This document shows, piece by piece, positions 1 through 13,045 of a stretch of 64,000 nt of DNA. Each line of letters starts with the position of its first letter. The first letter of the stretch is position 1. This DNA comes from Acarospora socialis (Eukaryota; Ascomycota; Lecanoromycetes; Acarosporales; Acarosporaceae), in NCBI GenBank assembly GCA_025617375.2, contig JAMYGW020000008.1, positions 434,001-498,000 of the forward strand, read 5' to 3'. The notes below the pieces were generated by a model, which saw only the letters and a list, made by a program, of their open reading frames with translations, had not been told where the DNA came from and did no database searches. The position numbers were made by a program, and so were the translations under genes.

Positions 1-317
1 TTCACAGCTTGCTCATTGACAGCATTTAGATCAGTAAAGACTGAGTATATGATGCTGTATTCACAGTCAATCACAAATTGAGCAAGATTCATTTTTAATC
101 TTTATAAACTTGCATTCTGAGCTTGTGCCAGCTCATTATGATTCACTTATGATGTGTGACTGTTCATAATTATGACACAACAGAGAACAAAGAGTCAGAG
201 AGAGCAGTATGTCTTTCAATGCATCACAGAGCTAGAGCTTTCTACTTTAAAAGAGACAGATTGGTCAAAAAGCTTATTTATGAACTTGGTTTGTTCATTA
301 TGAATCAGGTTGAGCAA

Positions 318-640
318 TTAAAAGATTAAATAACTCAGATCAGAGAGAAGTATGTCTTTCAGTAACATTGAACATGACTTGAGACACTTCATGTTCTCAA
401 AGAATGTAGAAAAAGAAATTATAATGTATGAGACAACAGTGATATTTTTAAGAATCTGTGAACATTCAGAACATGATTCTACATCAGAATATATGTTGTT
501 TTCTTTCATTTGTGTCTCAATATATTGACAATCTTTGGTGAATTTAAATGAGCAGCAATCTTGAAGCACTTGTACAGTGTGAGTATCAACATGACAATTC
601 ACAGCACCAACTATAAGCTGTTAAGTAGCTCTGATTCACA
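318..640 (-). pseudogene. Unidentified protein fossil P1 (paralogue of P2)
   Basis: A minus-strand frame of about 100 codons that I cannot name. It is supported as former coding sequence because a second minus-strand frame at 3,719-4,110 aligns with it over about 80 residues. Shared landmarks are VLQD/ILQD, then K-D-C, then QM...NNI, and finally a hydrophobic stretch ending in FFEN/FLENxKxLxS. Both copies are in state 1. No catalytic motif is visible. The frame has no convincing natural start and is probably an internal piece of a larger gene. Confidence 0.4.
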
Positions 641-1595
641 AAAGATAACAAATTATCTTCTGTGAACAGTATCAGCAGTATTGAACTTTGAAACATTGAG
701 ATATGAGCTCATTTCTGAGCATCATTGTGCAAATAAGACAGACAAATCATCAACTTAAAAAGCTGATCAGAGCTCTCTGAAAGAGACTAATGCATTTAAT
801 TTGTCACTGAATGCTTCAAATGTATTATGTGTCACAACATCTCTTTTCAGGTTCAGAATGCATTCTTTGTTGTTTTTTGTCAACTTACTCAGTCATTTCT
901 GCTTGTTCAATGAATCATGTTGTAGATGAGTGATCTGAATGCAAAGAAAGATGTCATTATCACTCAGCAATCAAACATTCAGTATATTGTCTCAAAGTGC
1001 AGTTCTGAGTTCAAGGCTAAGATCTATTGTGACATTAATAAAGAATACAAGAATATCAAAGATGAATTCAACTGTCTCTGTATAGATTAATGACTCATTA
1101 CTCATCAGTTGAAATATAACATATCTTGACAGCTTCTAATTGATGTCTTTCTCTTAAACATGTGATATTATTGACTGAGTCAAACTCTGAAGAATCTTGC
1201 AGATCATCATTGATGTAATTGTACAAGTACTGAAGTAGAGTGTTTGGTGTTATCAAAGTCAGTATATGGTTTTGTGAATTCAGTTGGTCAAATGTCTTCA
1301 ATTTGAAGTGATTTATCAAGCTTGCTACTGTTCTCATGTGAATTGAGTGTGAGCTGTTGAAAGAAAGCTTTTCAATGAAAATCTTGACAGATATACAAAA
1401 TGCTCAATTCTGCTCACAAAGCAACACATCATTGCATACAGACTGCATTTAAATGGTAGTCTGAAAGAATTTTTGTGTATATTGATGATCTAAACATCAT
1501 CTATGAACCTAAGTCTGTACCTGTTGCTCTAGCTTCTTTTAAAATCAATTGACTAGTGTCTGAGCTAAGTATATGTTAGAAATGATGTCAGAAAG

Positions 1596-1695
1596 AAATG
1601 CTGAAAGAGTAATCAAAAGTGAATGCTTGAGATGAAGTTAAAAGTGAATACTTAAAGAAAGATCAGAAGAGAATGCTGAGAGAAGTGTCTGAAGT
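1596..1695. repeat. Tandem repeat, four 25-bp units
   Basis: Four consecutive units of exactly 25 bp begin at 1,596, 1,621, 1,646 and 1,671. Each starts with (g/a)aatgct or a close variant and most end in aaagt, gaaga or gaagt. The unit length is not a multiple of three, so it is unlikely to be protein-driven. The units differ by several substitutions, which fits the mutated surroundings. Confidence 0.75.
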
Positions 1696-1837
1696 AAATG
1701 TATGAAAAGATCAACAGAGAAATTACAGAAAATGAGTTGATTAAGAAAACTCTGTTCTTCAAACATACAGACATCTATCTTTATCAAATTTCAAACTGCA
1801 TAGAGACACTTAGCAATTTTGTCTTTAGAAGTTTAGC

Positions 1838-2308
1838 ATGGTAGATTTCAATAACTCAATGCATTCTCTCATACACTTAAAGTCTTGTCTGACAATGAAA
1901 ATTGACCTCAATGCAAGCAGACAACCAGCAAAATTCACAACAGAACATGAAGCTACACAGTCAGATTCTCAAAGCTATCAGAACACTCAGAAGAATGAAA
2001 TTCAAAAGCTACATTGTTAAAATATAGAGAAATGACAACAACAGCTTGACAAACTATCTGCTTTGAACTCAGAATATATTAAGAAGCTAGATCTGAAAGA
2101 ATGCATGCTGAAGATACAGACAGTATTGATAGAAAGACTTGCTGCTGAAGAGAATCATTTAAAAAGACTGATAGAGACATCTGAATCTTCTGACATAAAC
2201 TTCAACAAATGTGTGAAAGATGTAGAAGAGACAATACAAGTGTTGCAATATTGAGAGCAAAGCATCTTGTACTTCAGATCTGCAGATAGAGAAAGACAGC
2301 AAGAAAAA
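1838..2308 (+). pseudogene. Coiled-coil protein fossil
   Basis: One plus-strand frame runs about 155 codons, broken only by stops explainable by C-to-T change (TAA near 2,020, TGA near 2,034 and 2,252). The second half (2,063-2,300) is rich in Leu, Glu, Lys and Gln with heptad-like spacing, for example KKLDLKE, IERLAAEE and DVEETIQVLQ, so a coiled coil is likely. I do not recognise the family. The same-frame continuation across the stops is the main evidence that this was a gene rather than chance. It lies downstream of the 25-bp repeats with no visible link to them. Confidence 0.4.
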
Positions 2309-3718
2309 AAGTGAGAATAGTTATCTGCTACACTTTGTCAATTCTAGCAAAGACAAAAATAGAAAGTAACATGTCACATTATTGTTGTCTTTCTTATTGC
2401 ACATGTAGTCAGTGTTTTGCTCAGGTCCATAGCTTCTCATATTTTACAGCTTTTTCTCAGAATCTTCATAATTCTCAAATTGATGAATCATTTTCTGAAC
2501 ATTGTGTTGCAAGACTGCAATCATCATCTGAAGTTGCTTCAAACAGATCTTCTTGAGAATAGTAGAAGATGTTGTTATCTTCAGTCACTTGTCATTATTT
2601 TGTGCAATAAAGCAAGATTTAGACAGTAGTCATAGAGCAGTTATCATAAAAACTGTGTCACAAGAATCAGCATGACACTTGTGAAAGCTATCATTTCTGA
2701 TGGGTGAGAGCACTGCAAATGTACACTTCTTGACACTTGTTTGCTTGCTGAAGAGAAACTGTAAAGTCTGTGTCAAGAAAACAGATGTCTCTTCATCTTG
2801 CTGTTCAAACAAGCACATGAGCAGTCAGAGTTGATTGGCACCTGATGATGGTACACAAAGAATGAGAAATGTTTGTGTGCTTCTCATCAGTGAGACTGAC
2901 ACTGACAAGACTAACACAGTCAATGACAACATCAGTTCAACCACATTATCAGAATCAAGCTCATCATCAGAATCTTGTTGCTCTGAAACAATGTCTTTGT
3001 CTGCATTTGGCACATTCAATAAGAATGAAAGATGATGACTTGTGAACTGCACTTTAAAATCAGACATATTAACATCTTTCTTCAGATGCTCAGTGTGATT
3101 TTCTTGAGATGTTCTCAGTGATGAGTACTGATTCAGATCATCTTCTTCTGAACTGAAGAAAGCATGAAAGAAGTCTTGTTTGATGACAAAGAATGTCAGA
3201 TATTGCTTGAGAAGAATGCTGTAGAAATTTGAGTAGATATGATCAAGAAAAAGACTTTTCTTGTCTGCTTAAAAAGAATGCTTTCATGACCTGCCACATC
3301 AATCAAAGATATGCAATTCACAGTTGTCATGATCTGAAGTCAACTCTGAAGTCACTGTTACTCTTTTGAGATACAGAATGTTGCTGAGAAGTTGGCAATT
3401 GAGCTGAACTATTCAATGCATTCACTCAGAATTGATGATGTAGTACTTCAAAGATAGAATGCTATGCACACAATCATCAATTATCTTGGTGTTCACTTTT
3501 TTGCAATCACAGTACATATGATGAATTCATCAATACTCATTCTCTGATGTCAGCAAAGAGAGTTTACATCATCATTGTGACTGTCTTTCTGAGAACAAAA
3601 TACTCTGCTTGATTCTGACTCTTCAGAGTGACTGATCATTCATGATGAAAAAGTGATGAAGAGCAAAGAGTCAGAGTTGTCTGTAGAATAATCATGAAGA
3701 GTGACTTAAAGATGATGT

Positions 3719-4110
3719 TTAATTCTCAAAAGTGAACTCACTTGTCTGCACCTTCATCTTCACCTGTTCACCATGAAGAATATTGAAGTGTTGAGACATC
3801 AAGTCTTTACACTTATCTGGTAGAAGCTGCTTCAAAATTTTTGTGAAAGACTCAAGATATTTTGTGTTTTCAAGAAACATATGAATGAACAGAATCACAT
3901 GCTCTATCACACAGAAACAGTCAAAGATCTGTGATTGTTGATTGTCAGCTTTGACAGTGAGAAAGATATTGTTCACAAGCATTTGATTCTGAACATGCAC
4001 ACAGTCTTTCAACAACAGCATGAAATATCAGTCTTGCAGAATAGCAACAGTGTTGACATTAAGTTGAAGTTAATCTGTCTCTTTGTTCCTGATGACCTGT
4101 GTTCATGTTT
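3719..4110 (-). pseudogene. Unidentified protein fossil P2 (paralogue of P1)
   Basis: A minus-strand frame of about 100 uninterrupted codons, extendable upstream through one TGA (Trp-like) to about 4,110. It aligns with P1 at 318-640. The clearer part reads QNQM, NNIFLTVKAD, VIEHVILF, then FLENTKYLES and KILKQLLPDK. This suggests an alpha-helical protein, but I cannot assign a family. Two copies 3.4 kb apart on the same strand suggest an old local or segmental duplication, the kind of substrate a homology-dependent mutator would act on. Confidence 0.45.
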
Positions 4111-5389
4111 TGTTGATTCTACACAAGTAGTGAGTCATTTTCTGTTGTCATTTGTCAGAGAACAATATGACATAAAAACAAGACTCATATCTCAGAGCAG
4201 TGTAGATTCAGAAGTTGAGTGAAAGTTTTCAGCTGCAATGCTGATCACAGATCTGCAAACAGAATCAGAACATTCAAACTTTTCACAAACTTCTTCAGAA
4301 GTGTCTTCAGTTGCAGAAGACATTTCTGCATGCTTTTTGAAAGTTTGGTGAATCATTTCTGTCTTCTTGCAATATTGTTATGCAAAGTGAAGATGCAAAT
4401 TTGACAAACAATATCTTCATCATAGAGTTTTGTGAATTTTGCATCATGTTCTCACAGAACATTCTTCACCTGAGTGCTGAGATCTGATCTGTATCAACAA
4501 GCATATCTTTTACATAAAATGAAACTCTTTTATCTTCAGAATAAAGATTCACAACTCATCATCTGTTGTTGTTTTTCATGAGAAATTTTTGTGTCACTTT
4601 CAGACAATGTCTTCTGTGTAGACAGATCACAGAACACTCAAGATTAAAGTGCAGTGACTTCTCTTCTGAGCAAAGATTGTGAGATATAGCAGATCAAGAT
4701 ATCAGTGCAGAAATGTGATGTTTGAGATTCAGACACAAGCAACTCTCTGAGCAGAAGAAGTTCAGTAATATTGTGATGTTCTTCTTATTAAATTGGTGTG
4801 AGTTATTAAAAAGCTCTTCATGACAGATTTTGTCAAGAAGTATCTTGATCAAATCACAAAACATTCAGCTCTTCTCTCAAAATATCTGTAGATCATTAGT
4901 CAATAAGCTGTTCATGGTGAAACATGTGCACACTGTGAGATATCTTTCAGTTCAAAGGCACTACAAATGCCTATTAGTGAAATAACAAAGTGAGTCATAT
5001 CTGAATCTGATAGCATTCATAAGTGATGCACAAAAGATGCTGACAATATATTCTCTCACTTCTTCAATTTCTTTTCTTTATCACATCTCAGCTATCACTT
5101 TTCTGAGCTGGTTTTTCTTTCTTGTTCTTTCAAAACTACTGTCATTTTGATTTCTCTGCTTTCTTCACTCTACTCTTGGTTGTACTTTGAATTCTGCTCA
5201 TCTATTCTTAGTTTTGCATGATGAGCTTCAGAAATGACTGCTCTTCAGTATTGACTTTTCTCATCTAATACTGACTCTCTCTATTATTGACTTCTCTTTA
5301 TTCAATATTTGTTCTCTGTCTTCAGCACTGATTTCTACTGAAGAGAGATAGACAATAAAAATCAACAATGTGGTGATGGTTCTGAAGCA

Positions 5390-6071
5390 AACCCATTCAT
5401 TTCACACTCTTTTTGTCAGTATCTTTGACTTTCACAGACAGAAAATGAACACAACTCAGTTTTATATGATTGCTGCAGACAGCAGCATTGTTTTTCTGCT
5501 CATTATCAATTCTGTATTTTATCTGACTCAGTTTCTCAGATCTTTTTGAACACTGCTACAGAAGTATTTTCTGCTTTTTATGCTCATTGAATGACATCAC
5601 TTTGTTGAGTCATGAACATCTGCACAGATCTCATTTCAGTTAATCTATCTTGCAGTCAATGTCTTCTGTGTCAGTTTCAGAGTACACACTGCAGAAGAAG
5701 CAAGTCTTTGTGTAGGTCATTTATTGTTGATCAACATGATACTGATTTACTTTGAATTTCATCTCAGCTTCATTTGCAATATGTTGAAAGTCTCACTGAT
5801 CACATATCATCTGTTTTACATCTCAATGAAGATCATGTCTGTTCTTCTTGAGTTGCTTCATGTTCTGATTCATGTGACTTGCAAGTTAAGCTTCAATGTT
5901 GATGAGTTGTAACAGATGTTTGAACTGATCATGAATCACATTGTCTTCAAGAAGAATGTCTCTGCTAATCTTCTTTATAGATAACTGTCTGCATGATCTC
6001 ACTGCTTCTTTTGTTGTTGCATTTATTTTGTCTGCTGTTGTATGAAGTCTTTCTTCATTGTCATCAGACAA
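5390..6071 (-). pseudogene. Helical protein fossil, two frames
   Basis: A minus-strand frame from 6,071 to about 5,645 (about 140 codons, stops only of the TGA/TAA type) encodes a charged helical sequence with RLHTTADKINATTKEAV, ILLEDNVIHDQFKHLLQLIN and NQNMKQLKKNRHDLH. At about 5,640 the coding-like character moves to another minus-strand frame and continues to about 5,390. This could be an indel or an old intron. No family recognised. Support is the length of the frame and its amphipathic character. Confidence 0.35.
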
Positions 6072-7609
6072 TGATCATTGTTCTTACTTATGCTCTTTGA
6101 AGACACATTTCTTCTCACTCAAAGCTTTCTCACATTTATCTACTCATCTTCAGCTGCATCTTTGCAGCTATGTTCACTTTAGAGTGCTTTGTCATTCTGT
6201 ATCAAAATGTGACTATTTATTGTGACTGTTTGTGAGTCTTGATTGCAAGACAAAATCACATCATCAGAATGACCATCTTTCTCATCAGACCCTGAAAAGT
6301 CAAAGCTGATCAGTACATCAATGTGTGAATTTCATCTATCAATCTTTGATCTTCTCTGCAGAGTCATTCATTCATTATTGCATCATGAAGAGATAAACAG
6401 TCTGTCTTTCTCAAGATCTTGATAGAGTCACAGAACAGCTTTACACAAAAGCTTCTAAACTGTGTCAATGAGTATTAGAAAGATGATAGATCATGTGTGA
6501 AGCTGCAAGACAATTTTGAAAAAAGATCTTTTGACTTTGTCAGACACTATTCAAACAGCTTCAAGTCATTCAATTTCTGTACTGTGTTTGTTAGTGAATT
6601 ACATGACTCTATCATTTCTGCCAGCAAGTATAAAAAAGTAGTCATGATTATCAGCAGCTTCAGCATCACAGCACAGCTATTATTGTTGAAGAAGCTAATA
6701 CAGAGCTTTAACTGTGCTGAGATTCATACACATAGTATTCATTTGATGTGACAATTGCAGAATCTCAGTTTGTCTCTCTTTGCTTCTTTAGTGTCAATAG
6801 TCTCTAACTTTAATAGATAATGAATACTCAGCAAATGATCTGCTTGACAGAGCACTGAAGAAGGACACACTGAACTGTGACTATGTAAGTGAAAAGAAAA
6901 GAATCTTCAAGAAGTTGACTGACTAAGTCATGCTAGATGCTACATATCTCAGTCTTCTTTGCAAAAGTGCACTTAGATTCAAATCCTCAATATTTGAGAA
7001 AGCATCAATGTGTTGTCTACTGCAGTGAAGAGATGAATCTTTCAAGTCTAGTATGTGATCAAGCTGATTCAGGATCCAATAAGAGTAGAGAAAGAGTTTT
7101 GATTACAGGTTTGTGAGCAATTCTTTGAAAAAAAAACTCTCAAGCTAACATCTGTTGCAGTCTCTGCAAACAAAAATCTTCATGATAATGTGTGAAATCT
7201 GATCAGATCACATCTTCATGAGAGTACAGAATTGTTGAAACTCAAGTATTAGTCAGTGAAGAGACAGCAACATTTCTGATCTTTCATTTGAAGACTTAGA
7301 GAAATTTCATAGTATATGAGCTCAGTAAATAGAATCTCATTTAGATCACAATCTTTGTCTTGTCTCAAAAGCAATTGAACATCAATACCTTCATCTTCAT
7401 GAAATGACATTCATAAGTGATCTTCATCTTCTACATTCATAATTGAAGCTTGGTATCATGTTCACTCAGGGAAAAATGTGTCTAAAAATAAAGCATCTTC
7501 AATTTTGACTGCTCAAACATTCAGTTTTGACTTTCAGAGCTGAGAGCAAGACAATCATTGAATACTCACAGTCTCTTCTACCATCATCTTCAGTTTCACA
7601 TTTGCAAAC

Positions 7610-8157
7610 ATGTCTCAAAACAAAAGACCTGTTATCTGTCTCTTTGATTACAAGACAACAGTCAAGAATGATGAAGCTGCTGTCAAAGAAGTGATCAGAT
7701 ATTCTTACACTAATGATCTTATGACATCATCTCACTCTCAGCACTCAGAGAAAAACACATTGAAAAGTGCACCTGATCTCACAAAATTCATCAAACTCAA
7801 TCAGAACAGAAATGATGATGCAGTTTTAAGAAGACAGAGTGAGCAGCTTGTGAGAACATTACTTAAACAATTGTATCATCATCTCATGATCATTGAGCAG
7901 GCTGAATCTGCAGTCATTGAGGTGAACAACACTGACTATCAAAACAAGTGACCATTAAACAAATAAGAAAACCCAAAGATCCTGTTCATCAGATACTGCT
8001 CTTTACTTGTGATCAGATTGTCAATATTAAAGACATGTATGTCAACAATGATGACATTGTTTTCATTTATGAGCAAATAAATGTGTCACTGCAGCATATG
8101 ACCAACATTTGCCAGAATCATTTGTTGAAAGTCTTTCAGATTGTGACAATCTGCTGA
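7610..8157 (+). pseudogene. Unidentified ORF fossil, two overlapping frames
   Basis: An ATG-started frame of 113 codons (7,610-7,951) overlaps by a few bases a second plus-strand frame of 69 codons (7,948-8,157). A stretch near residues 12-36 (LFDYKTTVKNDEAAVKEVI, then RYSYTND) resembles the acidic/YxYTxD part of BTB/POZ domains, but the rest does not fit, so I do not make that call. The change of frame could be a decay indel or a lost intron. State 1 composition. Confidence 0.3.
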
Positions 8158-8980
8158 GAGATAAGTGTCAGCATAGATCACATTAAAAGCTGACATGCTC
8201 ACAAACAACCAGATCATGAGCAGTCTTCTCTATATACACAAAGAGCTTGATCTGACTCATAGCACACTCAGTTGCAGCATGATTCTTCTTGATCTCAACA
8301 GAAGAGTGAAGATTGGTAGGTTCTAAGAGAGAGAGACTGTGTGTTGATGACTGCTGATATGTTTCAGCAAATGTCAACAATTCTTTCATCAAAAACAGAT
8401 GACTGAATTTGAATAACAAGCACAATGACATTTGTAGCCTAGAAGCTGTTATGATGAAGCTGATGAAGTCTACAACCTATATTCTAAACACTCAATTCAT
8501 GAAGCTGAAGAATGTGAATAAGTGAAAAGATAATCTTGAAATAAAAGACTTTCTGACAGCAACACAACATAGGTTCTTGCAAGAGCTGAAAGAGATAAGT
8601 TTCTTTGATTGATCTAGATTCTGAAATATGTTCTGATGCAATAAGCATGACTTTCTACCTCAAGAATCTCTTGAAACATGTCTTGTGTCTCACATCTTTT
8701 GCACATTGAGAGCAGCTAGATTAGAAGATTAAAACATCTTGTTCATGCTGTAAAGGTTTCAGACCTGATATTGATTTGTGGGTAACAGAAAATTTTGTAG
8801 ATAGTTGATATTTATTATGAGTGCTCAGAATCTATCAATATTGTCTACTTATTGTATTTTCAAGATTTGTGCCTCTTGAAGCATCTTTTCATCTTTGAAT
8901 AAGTGTCTGACCTGAGCTTGAGAGCTCAAAGAATGAGTGATTATCATCAAGAACAGATCTTTGACCAAGAAAGTGAGCAC

Positions 8981-9203
8981 TGTGAAAGTCAGTACCATGA
9001 AAGTCAGTACTGTGAAAGTCAGTATCATGAAAGTCAGTACTGTGAAAGTCAGTACTGTGAAAGTCAGTACTGTGGAAGTCAGTACTGTGAAAGTCAGTAC
9101 TGTGAAAGTCAGTACTGTGAAAGTCAGTACTGTGAAAGTCTGTACTGTGAAAGTCAGTACTGTGAAAGTCAGTATTGTGAAAGTCTGTACTGTGAAAGTC
9201 AGT
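8981..9203. repeat. 15-bp minisatellite, about 15 units
   Basis: About fifteen head-to-tail copies of a 15-bp unit (tgtgaaagtcagtac and one-base variants such as catgaaagtcagtac). Because 15 is a multiple of three, several frames stay open through it: plus-strand frames read as CESQY or VKVST repeats and a minus-strand frame as STDFH repeats. These open frames are a by-product of the period, and I do not call a gene. The array is more homogeneous than the surrounding mutated DNA, suggesting expansion after, or homogenisation during, the mutation period. Confidence 0.9.
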
Positions 9204-12200
9204 CACTTGAGTAGATCTTGTGTGCAGTGACTGATTCTTCAAGTATTGACCAATCTGAAGTGTGATGTTCTGAGATGAGCATTTTCAATTCATGTCACAA
9301 GATAAGCTTTTGATTGATTTATCACCTGAAGTTATAGATCTGAACTTGAAAGTCACTACTGAACAATTGCTCATGAAATGCTCTTAAGTCATTGATATTT
9401 ATTATTTTCCATGAATTTTCTTTTCTTCTATAGTATTTAGTGAGTGAATGTATCATAAGTGACAACACAGTCAACCATACTATATCTGCATGCTAATCAA
9501 TGCAATATATGACTGATAAAACTAAGAAGAGCTAGATTCTTAAAAGTCTGTTATTGATCTTGATTTACTAACATTAAATATACAAATCTAATATCTGTGG
9601 TTGATAACTTCATATGCTGTCACTTATGATATGTTCAGTTACTAAATACTAGATCTCTTCATATCACATGCTTATTACTTGTGATTGACCAGTCTGAAAT
9701 TTGAGACAACCTAGAGTCACACAAAATGCACACTAAACAAGCAACACCAACATCAAAAGCATCTTCAACCAAAAACTTCACTCTCATCAAGAAGCATCAG
9801 AACTCTTCATATGACATGGCAGTCACTGTTCAAGATGTATGCTAAATTTCACTATTCTTCATTCTGTTTTGATCTTGAACCTAACTTTGAGCTAGTGAGA
9901 TTGCATTTTTCATCATTATCATTGTAGCTTCTTTCTCCCTGCTCAGTCAAATGAAAAACATCAGCATTCTTGAGATCTATTTTGTCTTCTCTGTTAGCAC
10001 TAATGTTTGTTTGTATGTTTGTTTGTTTTATTAACACTTCATTGTTGACAGAAAATGCTCAACCCTCACAGCAGATAATTGAATGTTTTGCAGAGAATGA
10101 CTGAAGTTAAAATGCTTCTCTCTTCAGTCATGTTTCAGTTGATGAGTTGAAATCTCTACACAGTTATCTTGATCAATCAATAGCTAATGGAAAATGTTCA
10201 CAGAAATTCTTTTGAAAAGTCAAACCACTTATAGCTTTCATTTCATTAGATATTTCAACAAATCTATTCAATGTCTTTCTGACTCTCAGCTGCATCACAT
10301 TCTGTAGAGCTGACATCTCAAGCTGTTACAACTTATGACTGCTCATCAACAATGTTTGATTGACATCTCTTTAAATATTGAGTCAAAGACATCTGAGATC
10401 AAGATCATATGATAAGAACTGTCTTCTGAAACATTGATTCTCAAGCTTCATTGCAGTCACAGTGTGCTGCTGCAGCAATCATTCATTTGAAGAAGATTTT
10501 TGAAATTCAGTCATCTTCTTTAATCATCATGCTTCAGAAAATACAGTCTGACATATTGAAGACAATTTTAGTTGATAGATGAATCAAGAGCATTTTCTCA
10601 TGTCTCATGCTGTCTCAGATGATCATCTCATCATAATGCTTGTGACTATAGAATATCTTCACACAACAGTGATTTCAGATCTTTCTTGAAGAAGATCTGG
10701 GCAGAAAAGCTCTTTTTGTAGATATTCTACTCACATCTTGCTCTGAAAATGAACTGAGAAAGAAAGTGTTGCAGCTTTGCATCACACACTTGATATCTCT
10801 GAAAAAGATGAGTCAGCTTGCATATCTTCATCAGCTATGTGTCTTTTCACAACTTAGAAAGTCACTCACAAATGATATCAGTATTCAAGAAAAATTGATC
10901 TGAAATCATCTGAATTTTGTCTTTTGATATGTGAGTGCTCAGAATATCAGCTTCTTCATTGTTTGAAACAACACTGACAGCACAACTGACATTGATCTAT
11001 CTTATCATTTTTGTGAATCATCAGATTCAGCTTTGCAAGCCTGCATCATCAAGTTAATTCAAAATAATGTCTCAGAGAGTGATTCAGAGCTATAACTTTT
11101 ATTCAAGAAAAGTCATAAGTTTATTGTCATGAAACAGCTTCAGCTATCATCACTTAAACAGATCAAAGATCAATCTGAAGATATAGACAGAATTGATGTT
11201 AGTCTTAAGATCAGAGTTAAAATTTGTGAATCATGAGATCTGATTGTGAAGCAGTATACTAGAAGTAAAAGAAATTCTACTGATGTTGACTATAAAAGAA
11301 AAGAGTTCAATGTTTTGACTCATTCTTGCTCTTGAGATTAAGACATTATGAAGAAGATTGTAGCAAGAAGATTGTTCTTTTTCAACAGTGAATGCTTGTT
11401 GATCATCAAGAAAATGATTTTCTTATCAGAGATAATAAGATGATAAAAGATGTGAGACATTTTTGATATTGAAGTTGTTTTGTGCTCACTTCATAAACTC
11501 TTAACAGCTCTTTTTCAGTTCTGTGAACTGACTAATCATATATAAATGTGTACAACTAATCAATGCAATTCTACATTTTACAATGAGTGAGTCATGTCTG
11601 TAAGAATCAGTTTCAGTATCTGACTGTTGTGTCTCATGTTATTAAATCTGTGCTTCACTCTCATGATGACTTTGCTCTCAGCTTTTCAGTATGATGAAAG
11701 TCACATGCATAATGAGTCAGTCTTGTTGAGTAGTGAAACAGGTAAGACATTCATGATGATGTGCATCTCAATCATGCATTCATTCTAGTTCATGAAATTG
11801 AACAATACACTTAATATTGTATAATTGTGATCTGTTCTTATCTGTAAGACAGATTGATAGACAATTGAGAACTTGCAAAGCAACTTATAGAAAATAAAAT
11901 TAAATTGTCATTTCATGCACTCTTGCACCATATGTGCAAGTTAATTCATCTGCTCAACTAGAAACAACATTTAATGATATCTGATGAGACTGATACAACT
12001 TTTAAGATTTCTTCATTCAACATTCTGTTGATCATCACTCTCTTTGATAACACTTTTCTTGTCTGTAAGATGAAGAGAGAATTGACTTAAATAGTCAGAC
12101 ACTACTTGCAGTCTTTCACATCTTCTGTGTTTTTCTCAACATCTGATCAAGCTGCTGATGCAGCTTCTGAATTACATAATTGACTTTGCATTAATATTAT

Positions 12201-12279
12201 ATCTGCACTTTCAATTAAGAATGCATGATATACTGTGTCTGTCACACAGAGTCATTGTGTGCAGATAAAGAGTTAACAT

Positions 12280-13045
12280 CTAGTTGAAAGTGACTGACTT
12301 CAACTTCAGAGCACAACACAGCTCACTTATATTCTGATAGTCTTTCTTTGTTCAACATTTTTGAATGATGAAGTCAAGTCAGATATTCTCTGTATTGAGT
12401 AAATTCTGCTTGCATAATCATGTAGAGATTATTTTGTCTTCATTTTGCTTCTTAAATAAATCAAAGTTATAGATCTTCAGAGTCACTATTTTATAGATAA
12501 CAGATTCAAATTGAGCAATGTCAGTCTGTATTGAGAAGTCAGAGTCTTCATTCTTCTCTATGTTCAAATCTGAGAACATAATCATAGACTCAGTGAAATT
12601 GCAGAGCTTTACAGACAGATTGTTGACAAGCAAGAAGTTTTTTGTGACAATATCAGCAATAATGACATGTTTCTTATGCATGTAGTCAATGATATGAGTC
12701 ATTTGTCAAATTCAATCAAGTTGAACACATTTCTCTGATCTTCATTCACAGAGATAATCTGCAAGATTTTCATTCATTATCAAGAACATTTCAATTTCAG
12801 CATTCAATATTTGAAAAACACAGACAATGCCATCATGTTCACTCAAATGTCAATAGATTGCTTTCTTGTGCTCAAGAAAATCATGAGTGATATCTGTTAA
12901 TGTATTCAAAACATTCTGATTCAATTCAGCACAGACTGTCATATCATTTCTTTGAGAAATTTTAAGAATTCTATCATCACACTTGACAATAATGTCAGTC
13001 TGATCAAACACTAGCAAATTTGCTTGCAGAGAACTATCATTGGGC
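12280..13045 (-). pseudogene. Protein kinase-like fossil, hypermutated
   Basis: A single minus-strand frame of about 250 codons ends at a TAG (12,280-12,282), with internal stops mainly TGA. Recognisable kinase landmarks in order: IIVKCDD near the N-lobe, the hinge-like NLADYL, a helix ending YMHKKHVI, a catalytic loop written ADIVTKNFLL (expected HADIxxRNFLL), KLCNF where DFG is expected (Asp to Asn), a QTDI...SVIYKIVT segment like the D-x-x-x-G-S-V-I-Y motif, and a C-terminal FIIQKCW block. The layout matches the small HET-associated kinase-like proteins common in ascomycetes. No indel was needed to keep the frame, so point mutation alone killed the gene. Confidence 0.7.

Noticed and set aside
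8981-9203. Possible CRISPR array (also considered for 17,887-18,034, 22,390-22,660 and 52,606-52,800).
   Set aside because: These are head-to-tail minisatellites without unique spacers, in a eukaryotic genome.
8889-9242. Open frames of about 100 codons on both strands (STDFH, CESQY and VKVST repeats).
   Set aside because: They arise because a 15-bp unit keeps frames open. No non-repetitive domain or start context supports a gene.
11690-11800. A SETGKTF word resembling a Walker A motif, possibly a helicase fossil.
   Set aside because: No other helicase or ATPase motif could be found at the expected spacing in any nearby frame.
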